The notes under the pieces are model-generated. The model ran no database searches. It was not told the DNA's origin and saw only the letters and a list, made by a program, of their open reading frames with translations. Positions 1 to 8,080 of a stretch of 64,000 bases of DNA are shown in pieces. Position 1 is the first letter of the stretch; every line of letters starts with the position of its first letter. This DNA comes from Parafilimonas terrae (GTDB lineage Bacteria; Bacteroidota; Bacteroidia; Chitinophagales; Chitinophagaceae): positions 148,335 through 212,334 of the forward strand of contig NZ_FOXQ01000009.1 in assembly GCF_900115755.1 (NCBI RefSeq), given 5' to 3'. The position numbers were made by a program, and so were the translations under genes.

Positions 1-179
1 TCAAAAGTTATACTGCCATTTTTATCGCTAATGATTTTTTTTAATGGCTTATTATTCACTAAGATTGAATAGCTTTTATTACCCGAAAGATTGGAAAGAA
101 TATATTTCGCTGTGAATGTTGTTTTTGCTGCGGGTTGTAACCAGGTGTATTGTTCAGGCTTCCAGTTTTTTATATGAGT
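1..179 (-). pseudogene. Fragment of a - strand coding region, no start codon, cut by the window edge
   Basis: Read on the minus strand, this stretch is open from a TAA at 180-182 to the window edge and encodes a protein-like sequence with TWLQPAAKTTFTAKYILSNL followed by SYSILVNNKPLKKI. There is no ATG, GTG or TTG at the 5' end of the frame, and the upstream 170 bases have no matching open frame. The sequence resembles the small C-terminal beta-sandwich found at the end of some secreted Bacteroidota glycan-degrading enzymes, but this is a weak impression. It may be a 5'-truncated remnant or the far side of a frameshift. The remainder lies outside the window. Confidence 0.4.
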
Positions 180-300
180 TTAACAATCTTTCCAATTTCA
201 ACAGATATTATAAAAGATAGTAACCCCCCGTGCAAAGCCACATCCATTATATGTACACTTAAAACATATCAGCTCAAAATGCAAAAAAGACAAAATAATA

Positions 301-331
301 TACCAGTATATACCTGTTTGTTTTATATTTG
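301..331 (+). promoter_or_regulatory. Promoter -7 box and probable GntR operator of the 353-2918 operon
   Basis: TATATTTG at 324-331 matches the Bacteroidota -7 consensus TAnnTTTG exactly and lies 22 bases before the ATG at 353. Immediately upstream, 301-316 holds an imperfect palindrome centred on GTATATAC (306-313) with flanking AC and GT half-sites at 302-303 and 316-317. This is the shape expected of a GntR-family operator. Its position over the core promoter suggests the downstream GntR protein represses its own operon. The binding is inferred. Confidence 0.5.
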
Positions 332-352
332 CCGGTCTTCATTGTTTAACAC

Positions 353-1369
353 ATGAAAAAAAAAATAACGGAACTCATTCAGATTGATCCTTCGCTTGCC
401 ACGCCTGTTTACAAACAGATTGTGCAGTCTATTCACCGGAATATAGATAACGGTGTTTTGGTAAAAGACGACATCCTTCCCTCCGTAAATAAAATCTCGG
501 AGGTTTTTTCGCTGGCAAGAGGTTCTGTTTTCAGCGCCTACAACGATTTAAGGGCATCCGGCATTATCGATTCCATTCCCGGAAAAGGTTATTTTGTAAA
601 AAGTACAGACACCAAACAAATAAAGCGCATCTTTCTTTTGTTCAGCACTTTTACGCTCTATAAAGAAACTTTGTTTAATGCATTATTGAATGCCCTGCCA
701 AAGGATTGCACGCTTGATATTTATTTCCACCACCACAGCATAAAAATGTTTGAATCGCTCATTCGCGAACAGGGCGGCTATTATAACACGTTTATCATAA
801 TGCCCGAGGTAAATGATACAACGTCTTCCATACTTTCCAGGCTCGACCAGCGCAATACTTTCCTGCTGGACGTTGGCTTTAAAGAATATAAAAAAGAATA
901 TCCGGGCGTATATCAAAACTTTGAAAAAGATATTTACTCTATCCTTCTTTCCAACAAAAATCTTATAACAAAGTATAAAAGGTTACTGCTTGTTTTTCCC
1001 GAATCTGTCCGCACAAAAGATATTATAACGGGCTTCAACAAATTCGCTAAAACAAAAACCATTGCCACCGCAGTTATTAATACCGTTAATGAAGTCAACA
1101 TTAAAAAACTCGATGCCTTTATTGTTATTGACGACAACGATCTTGTTCAGATTGTAAAATTTGCAAAATCAAAAGGCTGGCAGCCGGGTAAAGACATTGG
1201 CATTATTTCCTATAACGAAACCAATTTAAAAAGCGTAATTGGCAATGGCATTACAACCATTACAACCGATTTTGAAGCCATGGGCCGTTCAATGGCTGAA
1301 ATGGTAATAAACGGAGACCACCATGTTATTGAAAATCCTTTTATCATGATAGACAGGCAATCATTTTAA
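353..1369 (+). CDS. GntR-family transcriptional regulator with LacI-type sugar-sensing domain
   Basis: 338 residues. The N-terminal ~75 residues are a GntR winged helix: PVYKQIVQSIHRNI, then LPSVNKISEVFSLARGSVFS and GIIDSIPGKGYFV. The rest (about 90-335) looks like a periplasmic-binding-protein-like effector domain of the LacI type, with IGIISYNETNLKSVIGNGIT and TDFEAMGRSMAEMVI near the end. In Bacteroidota this GntR/LacI hybrid architecture usually controls carbohydrate genes. It is the first gene of a tight operon with phosphoglucose isomerase (13-base gap) and a ROK kinase (15-base gap), so the ligand is probably a hexose or hexose phosphate. A palindrome in its own promoter suggests autoregulation. 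The domain call is firm; the ligand is inferred. Confidence 0.85.
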   Translation: MKKKITELIQIDPSLATPVYKQIVQSIHRNIDNGVLVKDDILPSVNKISEVFSLARGSVFSAYNDLRASGIIDSIPGKGYFVKSTDTKQIKRIFLLFSTFTLYKETLFNALLNALPKDCTLDIYFHHHSIKMFESLIREQGGYYNTFIIMPEVNDTTSSILSRLDQRNTFLLDVGFKEYKKEYPGVYQNFEKDIYSILLSNKNLITKYKRLLLVFPESVRTKDIITGFNKFAKTKTIATAVINTVNEVNIKKLDAFIVIDDNDLVQIVKFAKSKGWQPGKDIGIISYNETNLKSVIGNGITTITTDFEAMGRSMAEMVINGDHHVIENPFIMIDRQSF

Positions 1370-1382
1370 ATATTACAGCATT

Positions 1383-1940
1383 ATGAGTTCTATTCTCGAA
1401 CCCGGCATAACATTTATAAACAAAGAATTAAAAGGAAAAAATATTGATCGTATAGACAGAAGATTAAAAAATTTAAAAGACATATTTTTTGATAAGACTG
1501 CATTGGAGAAGATGGACCCCGAAACAGTGGTGTATGAAGTTGAATCTTATTTTCCGGTTGAGCATGACATAGAAGGCGGTTTGTTTTACGGCATAACCTA
1601 TATACATCCAGGCACGGTGGGCAACGAATATTTTATGACGAAAGGCCATTTTCATAAAATAAGAAACCGCGGTGAATTTTATTGCACATTACAGGGCGAA
1701 GGCATGTTGATCTTAATGGACGAAAACCGCAATACATGGGCTGAAAAAATGTATCCGGGCAGCATTCATTATATCAAAGGCAATACAGCACACCGTACTG
1801 CCAACACAGGCAATACCATACTTTCTTTTAGCGCCTTCTGGCCTTCTGATGCCGGTCATGATTATGCCACCATCAGCGAACAGGGCTTTTCAAAAATCCT
1901 TGTACAGCGACAAGGCAAACCAGAACTTATTAGCAGGTAA
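1383..1940 (+). CDS. pgi: Glucose-6-phosphate isomerase, cupin (archaeal-type) family
   Basis: 185 residues, the normal size for cupin phosphoglucose isomerases (PF06560), which interconvert glucose 6-phosphate and fructose 6-phosphate in the cytoplasm using a bound metal. The diagnostic cupin motif is visible as TKGHFHKIRNRGEFYCTLQG (GHxHxxxxxxEfY, around residues 95-115), with the second cupin motif at YPGSIHYIKGNTAHRTANTG. This family is unrelated in fold to the classical Pgi enzyme. It sits 13 bases after the GntR regulator and 15 before a ROK kinase, so the three are probably cotranscribed and feed a phosphorylated hexose into glycolysis. Confidence 0.88.
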   Translation: MSSILEPGITFINKELKGKNIDRIDRRLKNLKDIFFDKTALEKMDPETVVYEVESYFPVEHDIEGGLFYGITYIHPGTVGNEYFMTKGHFHKIRNRGEFYCTLQGEGMLILMDENRNTWAEKMYPGSIHYIKGNTAHRTANTGNTILSFSAFWPSDAGHDYATISEQGFSKILVQRQGKPELISR

Positions 1941-1955
1941 CCTTTATAAATAATT

Positions 1956-2918
1956 GTGATGAATGATTTTTTTATCGGCATTGATTTAGGCGGCACAAGA
2001 ATAAAACTTGGGTTGGTGAGCTGCAATAAGCAAGGCAATAACATGCTGGTTGATAAACAAATTATTCCCGCACAATCAGCAAAAGGGTTAGCTGCAACCC
2101 TGCCCGTAATAAAAGATCACATGAATGCATTGCTTCATGCAAACAATGTTAATATCAATACATTTAAAGGCATTGGTTTTGGGTTCCCGGGACTGGTAGA
2201 TCCAACCACCAATCAAATATTAAGCACTAACGCTAAATACGATGATGCCTTGCATATAAAGCTGGATGAATGGGTGCAGGCCAACTGGAACGTTGATTTT
2301 TTTATGGATAACGATGCCCGTCTTGCTGCTGTGGGTGAATGGAAATATGGCGCCGGCAGCGATACAGATGACCTTGTAGTGATGACGATTGGCACAGGCA
2401 TCGGCACGTCCGTTATTATGAACGGGCAGGTAATGCGTGGCAAACATTTTGAGGCCGGTTGCCTCGGCGGGCACATCTCGGTTGTTTATAATGGCAGGCA
2501 ATGCACCTGCGGCAATAAAGGCTGCGTGGAAGCCTATGCCGCAACCTGGAGTTTAAAAGAAAGGATACAGGCGCATGAAGCATTCGGCAAGAGTTCATTA
2601 TCAAAAGTTGATGTGATAGATTTTGAAGCCTTGTTTAACGAAGCAGATAAAAACGATGCGCTGGCTGTTGAATTTAAAAACGATTGCATACAGCTTTGGT
2701 CCGCAGCTATTGTAAACCTCATTCATGCTTACGACCCGGAAGTAGTGGTTATTGGCGGCGGTGTAATGCACCGGCATGAAGAATTGATACCAGGTATAAA
2801 AGAACTTGTTCATAAACATGCCTGGACGCCATGGGGAAAGGTTGAAATTGAACCATCGCAACTGTTAAGCGATGCGGGCATTTATGGCGCTGTGTATTGT
2901 TTGCAGCATAAAGTATAA
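1956..2918 (+). CDS. ROK-family sugar kinase (glucokinase-like)
   Basis: 320 residues. The N-terminal phosphate-binding motif FIGIDLGGTRIKLGL is at residues 5-20. GIGFGFPGLVDP, DNDARLAAVGEWKYGAG and MTIGTGIGTSVIMNG follow in the order usual for ROK kinases. The zinc-binding consensus CxCGxxGCxE is present as CTCGNKGCVEAYA near residue 190, and VVVIGGGV is near residue 265. Members phosphorylate glucose, fructose, mannose, N-acetylmannosamine or N-acetylglucosamine. The substrate cannot be read from the sequence; the neighbouring glucose- and mannose-phosphate isomerases point to glucose, mannose or fructose. It closes the three-gene unit begun by the GntR regulator. Confidence 0.85.
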   Translation: MMNDFFIGIDLGGTRIKLGLVSCNKQGNNMLVDKQIIPAQSAKGLAATLPVIKDHMNALLHANNVNINTFKGIGFGFPGLVDPTTNQILSTNAKYDDALHIKLDEWVQANWNVDFFMDNDARLAAVGEWKYGAGSDTDDLVVMTIGTGIGTSVIMNGQVMRGKHFEAGCLGGHISVVYNGRQCTCGNKGCVEAYAATWSLKERIQAHEAFGKSSLSKVDVIDFEALFNEADKNDALAVEFKNDCIQLWSAAIVNLIHAYDPEVVVIGGGVMHRHEELIPGIKELVHKHAWTPWGKVEIEPSQLLSDAGIYGAVYCLQHKV

Positions 2919-2988
2919 TTGATATTGCTGATTGATTTTATAAAGACGATTGAACACTGCTTCAATCATCAAACTGGTTAATAATATA

Positions 2989-3080
2989 GAGATGCCTCGT
3001 TACCCGGCATGACGTTTGAAGACCGTGAACAAACACAGCCACATTGAACGTCATTTCGGCGACAGGAGAAATCTCCCGGG
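2989..3080. repeat. Interspersed intergenic repeat, left copy (elements A and B)
   Basis: In the gap before the mannose-6-phosphate isomerase gene, element A (from 2989, beginning GAGATGCCTCGTTACCCGGC) and element B (from 3046, beginning GAACGTCATTTCGGCGACAG) reappear in reverse orientation after that gene, at 4951 and 5145. A and B are also loosely inverted relative to each other: GAGAT...TGACGTT against AACGTCA...ATCTC. The pattern fits a non-coding interspersed palindromic repeat, not a gene. Its function is unknown. Confidence 0.6.
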
Positions 3081-3138
3081 TATTAGCCAGGTCTATACAA
3101 TAAGAGTAAATACATAAAGATTAAATTATAAATTTCTA

Positions 3139-4902
3139 ATGGCTACGTATATTCCTAATTATAACAAGTTTCCTATTGTTCAGGCAAATAATAAAAATGT
3201 TGTTTGTGGCGAGGGCTGGGAACAGGTTAGCAATATTATCAACAACAGCATTCAATCAGTACCCAATACAAAAAAAATTATTGCCATTGAATGTTATACC
3301 GAAATACTGGATGAAGAAGTGTTGAACAATCTTCAATCTTCAGTTAAAGGTGAATTTATTCTTACCAAAGACTACATGCTGCCTGAAGATGCAATCAGCA
3401 AAATGGTATATCCAGATGTTACGGATGATGCAGTATTTGGTTATATCACCCGTCTTACAATCAACGATTTTTTTGATGCAGAAAAGATTGAGCATTTCAA
3501 AAAAGAATTAGAACAGAAACAAGGCACAATAATTATATATGGCGTTGGAGCAACCCTGCTTCCCCAGCAATATGACCTCCTGCTTTATTTAGATATGACA
3601 CGCTGGGAAGGCCAGCTTCGCCAACGCAGGAATGAAGTAAGTAACCTTGGTGTAAATAATAAAAACCTGAAAGCTTCACTTCAATATAAACAAGCCTATT
3701 TTGTTGACTGGCGTGTGGTTAATCGCCACAAAAAAACATTGATGAACAAATGGGATTTTGTAGTGGACACCGTTAAAAAAAATAACCCTAAAATTGTTGA
3801 TGGCAAAGCTTTCAACGAAGCATTAAAACAAACGGCGCATCAGCCTTTCCGCGTTGTTCCGTTTTTTGATCCCGGCCCCTGGGGCGGGCAATGGATGAAG
3901 AAATATTGCGGCCTTGATAAGAGCGAAAAAAACTTTGCCTGGTGCTTCGATGGTGTGCCGGAAGAAAACAGTTTATTGTTGCAGTTTAATGATGTTGTTT
4001 TTGAAACGCCTTCCATCAACGTTGTTTTTGCGCAGCCAAAAGCCTTATTAGGCAATGTTGTTGAAGCGAGGTTTGGCGCAGAGTTTCCCATCCGTTTCGA
4101 TTTTTTAGATACGATTGAAGGTGGCAACCTAAGCCTGCAGGTGCATCCAACAAATGAATATATCCGTGAAAAATTCGGCATGTTTTATACGCAGGATGAA
4201 AGCTATTATATGCTGGATGCCGATGAAGATGCTTTTGTATATCTCGGCTTAAAAGATAACATTGAACCACAACAAATGATTGCCGAATTAACGGAAGCGC
4301 AAAAAGGCGAACAACCTTTTGATGCTGACAAATTCGTAAATAAAATACCTGTCAAAAAACACGATCATGTTTTAATACCATCCGGCACGGTGCATTGTTC
4401 CGGCAGGGGAAGCATGGTGCTTGAAATAAGTGCAACCCCCTACATCTTCACATTTAAATTATGGGATTGGGGAAGATTGGGTTTAGATGGAAAGCCACGG
4501 CCCATTAATATAAAACATGGCGAAAAAGTTATTGACTGGTCGCGTACAACCGAATGGACAAAAAATAATTTAGTTAACACAATAAAAGAAATAAACCGCG
4601 GTGATGGCTGGCGGGAAGAATATACCGGCCTGCATGAAACTGAGTTTATAGAAACACGCCGTCATTGGTTTACAGCCACAGTACCGCATCAAACAAATGG
4701 CAGTGTGAATGTGCTGAATTTGATTGAAGGCCGTGAAGCGATTGTTGAAAGCCCGGCCAATGCATTCGAACCTTTTATTGTGCATTATGCAGAAACGTTC
4801 ATCATTCCCGAATCAGTGAAAGAATATACGATTCGCCCTTATGGTGAAAGTGAAGGAAAAGAGTGCGCAACATTGAAAGCGTTTGTAAGATTTAAAGCAT
4901 AA
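3139..4902 (+). CDS. manA: Class I mannose-6-phosphate isomerase with an N-terminal extension
   Basis: 587 residues, about 200-250 longer than a simple type I phosphomannose isomerase. The C-terminal ~350 residues carry the catalytic cupin: SLQVHP with His336, SYYMLDADEDAFVYLGL, and PSGTVHCSGRGSMVLEIS with His419, which match the zinc-site segments of the family. The N-terminal ~230 residues contain IIIYGVGATLL and YDLLLYLDMTRWEGQLRQRR. These resemble the body of a uridine-kinase-like P-loop domain, but no Walker A motif (GxxxxGKT/S) is visible, so it is probably not an active kinase. The enzyme interconverts mannose 6-phosphate and fructose 6-phosphate. It is flanked by inverted copies of an intergenic repeat, so it may be transcribed alone. 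Confidence 0.85.
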   Translation: MATYIPNYNKFPIVQANNKNVVCGEGWEQVSNIINNSIQSVPNTKKIIAIECYTEILDEEVLNNLQSSVKGEFILTKDYMLPEDAISKMVYPDVTDDAVFGYITRLTINDFFDAEKIEHFKKELEQKQGTIIIYGVGATLLPQQYDLLLYLDMTRWEGQLRQRRNEVSNLGVNNKNLKASLQYKQAYFVDWRVVNRHKKTLMNKWDFVVDTVKKNNPKIVDGKAFNEALKQTAHQPFRVVPFFDPGPWGGQWMKKYCGLDKSEKNFAWCFDGVPEENSLLLQFNDVVFETPSINVVFAQPKALLGNVVEARFGAEFPIRFDFLDTIEGGNLSLQVHPTNEYIREKFGMFYTQDESYYMLDADEDAFVYLGLKDNIEPQQMIAELTEAQKGEQPFDADKFVNKIPVKKHDHVLIPSGTVHCSGRGSMVLEISATPYIFTFKLWDWGRLGLDGKPRPINIKHGEKVIDWSRTTEWTKNNLVNTIKEINRGDGWREEYTGLHETEFIETRRHWFTATVPHQTNGSVNVLNLIEGREAIVESPANAFEPFIVHYAETFIIPESVKEYTIRPYGESEGKECATLKAFVRFKA

Positions 4903-4950
4903 AGTTTTTAATCAACACATGCAAGTTGATTGATTTAATAAAGTTCTTTG

Positions 4951-5176
4951 AATGTCATGTCGGGGTAACGAGACATCTCTTGAAAATAAAGATGAGTGAA
5001 TAATTGTTTGACCTTAATAGAATTTAGCAACACCTTCTTCAACCTTATTAATAAAATAATAAGGTTGGGTTTTATAATTATGATTTTTTCTATTAAGGTT
5101 GAGCAAGTTTAAATCGTTGATTAATTATTATGCCTGTTGATAATCGGGAGATTTCCCCTATCGTCGAAATGACGTT
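4951..5176. repeat. Interspersed intergenic repeat, right copy (A' and B' reversed)
   Basis: A' is at 4951-4979 and B' at 5145-5176. Their reverse complements match elements A and B at 2989 and 3046 with only a few differences; for example AACGTCATTTCG(A/G)CGA is shared. The two are spread farther apart here because another inverted repeat lies between them. Together with the left copy they bracket the mannose-6-phosphate isomerase gene. Confidence 0.6.
5011..5101. repeat. Nested inverted repeat between A' and B'
   Basis: The inner arms CAACCTTATTA (5041-5051) and TAATAAGGTTG (5058-5068) are perfect complements around a 6-base loop. The outer arms GACCTTAATAGAA (5011-5023) and TTCTATTAAGGTT (5089-5101) match at 12 of 13 positions. 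The inner hairpin is AT-rich with no long T-tract immediately after it, so it could be a weak terminator for the upstream gene or an inserted palindromic element. Confidence 0.5.
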
Positions 5177-5181
5177 GCAAC

Positions 5182-5214
5182 AAACCTGACAGGTTTTTGA
5201 AACCTGTTAGGTTT
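5182..5214. repeat. Palindromic AAACCTG repeat
   Basis: AAACCTGACAGGTTT (5182-5196) and AAACCTGTTAGGTTT (5200-5214) are separated by three bases. They form a hairpin and are also each internally palindromic. A half-size relative, AAAACCTGTGAGGTTTT, is at 33199-33215. It lies 31 bases before the next gene and looks like an interspersed repeat. Confidence 0.55.
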
Positions 5215-5245
5215 AATATAATTCAAACAAAAATCACAAAAATAT

Positions 5246-5641
5246 ATGAGTGAATATGTAACCAAACCCATTCCCGTTACAAAGCCTGATGTGGCTTTTG
5301 TATCAAGGCCGTGGGGCACTTTTAAACAGTTTGCATTCAATGAAGATTGCACGGTAAGTTTAATGAGCGTGCTGCCCGGCCAGCGTTTAAGCCTTCAGTC
5401 GCATACAGGCCGTGCAGAACTTTGGATTGTGATTGATGATGGCGCCACCGTGCAGGTTGGCGATGACATAAAAGATTGCAATGCAGGCGATGAAATATGG
5501 ATTCCTGCCAATGAAAAGCACCGCCTTTCCTGCAAAGGAGATAAAGCAGTGCGTGTGCTGGAAGTGGCATTTGGCAACTGGCAGCAGGCCGATATTCAAC
5601 GCTACGATGATGATTACAAACGTCCTGGAGAAGGAGAATAA
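5246..5641 (+). CDS. Stand-alone mannose-6-phosphate isomerase cupin (type II PMI-like)
   Basis: 131 residues corresponding to the C-terminal isomerase cupin of bifunctional mannose-1-phosphate guanylyltransferase/PMI proteins, without the nucleotidyltransferase part. Family signatures in order are VSRPWGTFKQFAF, LPGQRLSLQSHTGRAELWIV, DEIWIPANEKHRLSCKG and DIQRYDDDYKRP. The predicted activity is isomerisation of mannose 6-phosphate and fructose 6-phosphate in the cytoplasm. It repeats the reaction of the unrelated-class enzyme encoded just upstream, which is unusual. It is 17 bases ahead of the sugar porter gene and probably shares its transcript. Confidence 0.8.
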   Translation: MSEYVTKPIPVTKPDVAFVSRPWGTFKQFAFNEDCTVSLMSVLPGQRLSLQSHTGRAELWIVIDDGATVQVGDDIKDCNAGDEIWIPANEKHRLSCKGDKAVRVLEVAFGNWQQADIQRYDDDYKRPGEGE

Positions 5642-5658
5642 ACAACAACGATTGCCTT

Positions 5659-7014
5659 ATGAATTTTAGTAAACGAACAAACTATATCTGTTTTGCCGTT
5701 GCGCTTGGCGGTTTATTATTCGGGTTTGATACAGCCGTTATTTCAGGCGCTATCAGTTTTGTAAAAACACAATTTTCATTAGATACAGTTGCTGAAGGCT
5801 GGTTAGTGAGCAGCGGCTTATTAGGTTCTATCATCGGCGTATTTACAACAGGTATTATCAGCGATAGAATTGGCAGAAAGAAAACCATCATCATCGCGGC
5901 AGTTATGTTTTTATTATCAGGGTTTGGTTGCGGTTTTGCTTCTTCCTTTACCTTACTTGTGGCTGCAAGAATGATCGGCGGCATTGGCGTTGGCATGGCT
6001 TCTGTTATCTCGCCCATGTATATATCAGAATTTGCACCGGCAGATAAAAGAGGAAGAATGGTTGCTTATTATCAACTCGCTATTACTTTCGGCATTCTTC
6101 TCGCCTACTTTTCAAATGCAGCTATACTGTCTGCATCAGGCAACAGCGGCAGTGAATTACTGGCAGAACCCTGGCGTGGCATGTTTATGGTGATGTGTAT
6201 TCCTTCTATCCTCTTTTTATTCTTATTGATAAAAGTGCCCGAAAGCCCGCGCTGGCTGGTTGAGGTAAACAGGCAGGCCGATGCACAGAATATTTTATAC
6301 ACAGTTCGCCCGAAACCCGCAGCAGATAAGGAACTCAGCGATATTGAAAATGCAAGGGCAAGAACAAAAACAGCCTCGGTCTCTTTGTTGCACCCATCGG
6401 TCCGCATTCCGTTAATCATCGGAATTGTATTGGCGGTGCTGCAACAATTTTCCGGCATCAATGCTATTATTTATTATGGCCCCAACATATTTCAGTCGGC
6501 AGGTTTTGACAGTAGCAATGCATTAATGTTCCAGGTTATTATCGGCACGGTAAATTTTTTATCTACCATTATTGCTATTGCTTACGCTGATAAATACGGC
6601 CGCAAATTTTTATTAAAAACCGGGTTAACAGGCATCATCATTTCACTGATATTATGCGGCGCTCTTTTTTATACCAACAATACACAAGGCATTTTATTAT
6701 TGGTATTAATGATGATCTATATTATTTGTTTCGCCTTCTCTATAGGCCCGGTAACATGGATCATCATCAATGAAATTTTTCCAACGCATGTGCGTGTAAA
6801 AGCAGTTACGGTTTGCACTATGGCTTTGTGGATAGCCGTATGGCTGGTTGGCCAGTTCTTTCCCTGGCTGCTGGAAAAAGTGGGGCCCGCATTTACCTTT
6901 TGGGCATTCGCAGTCTTCAGTTTAATCAATCTCATATTCAGTTTAACAATTGTAAAAGAAACAAAAGGCAAAACACTCGAAGAAATGGATACGGCTTTTG
7001 TTGCGCCTCATTAA
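5659..7014 (+). CDS. Sugar porter family MFS transporter (sugar:H+ symporter)
   Basis: 451 residues with about 12 predicted transmembrane helices. Hallmarks of the sugar porter family are visible: GGLLFGFDTAVISGAISF at residues 17-34, DRIGRKK after helix 2, PESPRWL after helix 6, QQFSGINAIIYYGPNIF at the start of helix 7, and the repeat motif DKYGRK. These are typical of XylE/GalP-like proton-coupled monosaccharide symporters in the inner membrane. The substrate is probably the monosaccharide handled by the neighbouring isomerases and kinase (mannose, glucose or fructose), by inference only. Confidence 0.9.
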   Translation: MNFSKRTNYICFAVALGGLLFGFDTAVISGAISFVKTQFSLDTVAEGWLVSSGLLGSIIGVFTTGIISDRIGRKKTIIIAAVMFLLSGFGCGFASSFTLLVAARMIGGIGVGMASVISPMYISEFAPADKRGRMVAYYQLAITFGILLAYFSNAAILSASGNSGSELLAEPWRGMFMVMCIPSILFLFLLIKVPESPRWLVEVNRQADAQNILYTVRPKPAADKELSDIENARARTKTASVSLLHPSVRIPLIIGIVLAVLQQFSGINAIIYYGPNIFQSAGFDSSNALMFQVIIGTVNFLSTIIAIAYADKYGRKFLLKTGLTGIIISLILCGALFYTNNTQGILLLVLMMIYIICFAFSIGPVTWIIINEIFPTHVRVKAVTVCTMALWIAVWLVGQFFPWLLEKVGPAFTFWAFAVFSLINLIFSLTIVKETKGKTLEEMDTAFVAPH

Positions 7015-7049
7015 AAAAAACACTATTATTCATTAATAAAACAATAACA

Positions 7050-8075
7050 ATGGCTTCAAGAAGAAAATTTTTACAAACCGCCGCATTGGGCTCTGCTGCT
7101 GCTTTAAGCAGCACCAAACTTATAGCCCGGGATAAAAAAATATATAACATAAAAGATAACCCGGTTGTTGTATCTACATGGGGTTTCGGACAAACGGCAA
7201 ATGCAGGCGCCTGGGAAATTTTAGGTAAGGGCGGAAGAGCATTGGATGCTGTTGAAGCCGGTGTAAAAATTCCTGAAGCCGATCCAACCAATCAAACTAT
7301 TGGATTAGGTGGATTGCCTGATCGTGACGGCCATGTAACACTTGATGCCTGCATTATGGATGAAAATTATAACTGTGGTTCTGTAATGTGCCTTGAACAT
7401 ATTGTTCATGCTATTTCTGTTGCAAGATTGGTGATGGAAAAAACGCCGCATATTGTTTTAGCTGGTGAAGGCGCATTGCAATTCGCGTTAGCCAATGGTT
7501 TTAAAAAAGAAAATCTTTTAACACCAGAAAGCGAAAAGGCATGGAAAGAATGGTTGAAGACATCTAACTATCATCCGGAGATAAATGTGGAGAACAGGTT
7601 GTATGATAAAAGCAAAGACCCTATGCCGGGCGGGCCGTCCAACCATGACACTATTGGCATGATGGCAATGGATGCAAACGGTAATTTAAGCGGCGCATGC
7701 ACAACGAGCGGGCTCGCTTACAAAATTCATGGCCGTGTTGGCGACTCTCCTATCATTGGCGCTGGCTTATATGTTGATAATGAAATTGGTGCGGCAACAT
7801 CAACCGGTGTGGGTGAAGAAGTAATTCGCATTGTTGGTTCACATTTAGTGGTTGAATTGATGCGGCAAGGCAAAAGCCCTGAAGATGCGTGCAGGGAAGC
7901 TGTTGAAAGAATTGTAAAAAGAAATCCTGAAAAATCAAAAGATATTCAGGTAGGTTTTGTAGCATTGAATAAAAAAGGTGAATATGGCGCCTATAGTTTG
8001 CAACCGGGTTTTGTTTACTCTGTAACCGGTAAAACAATCAATAAAATATTTCCTTCAAAAAGTTTTTATAAATAA
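7050..8075 (+). CDS. N4-(beta-N-acetylglucosaminyl)-L-asparaginase, secreted
   Basis: 341 residues from the ATG at 7050. The upstream open frame is not used, because this start gives a clear signal sequence beginning MASRRKFLQTAALGSAA. It is an Ntn-hydrolase of the aspartylglucosaminidase type, which cleaves the amide between asparagine and N-acetylglucosamine, the last step of N-glycan breakdown. The autocleavage and nucleophile site is SNHDTIGMMAMD, where Thr in HDT becomes the new N-terminus. GAGLYVDNEIGAATSTGVGE is the conserved substrate-binding segment. It is 36 bases after the sugar porter and 6 before CutC, so it is part of the same operon and suggests the locus handles N-glycan sugars. 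Confidence 0.88.
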   Translation: MASRRKFLQTAALGSAAALSSTKLIARDKKIYNIKDNPVVVSTWGFGQTANAGAWEILGKGGRALDAVEAGVKIPEADPTNQTIGLGGLPDRDGHVTLDACIMDENYNCGSVMCLEHIVHAISVARLVMEKTPHIVLAGEGALQFALANGFKKENLLTPESEKAWKEWLKTSNYHPEINVENRLYDKSKDPMPGGPSNHDTIGMMAMDANGNLSGACTTSGLAYKIHGRVGDSPIIGAGLYVDNEIGAATSTGVGEEVIRIVGSHLVVELMRQGKSPEDACREAVERIVKRNPEKSKDIQVGFVALNKKGEYGAYSLQPGFVYSVTGKTINKIFPSKSFYK

Positions 8076-8080
8076 AATCT

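Noticed and set aside
150..356. 68-codon open frame before the GntR gene
   Set aside because: It covers the promoter and operator and shows no protein-like pattern.
6813..7049. N-terminal extension of the glycosylasparaginase frame
   Set aside because: It overlaps the end of the sugar porter gene in another frame, and the ATG at 7050 opens a clear signal peptide.
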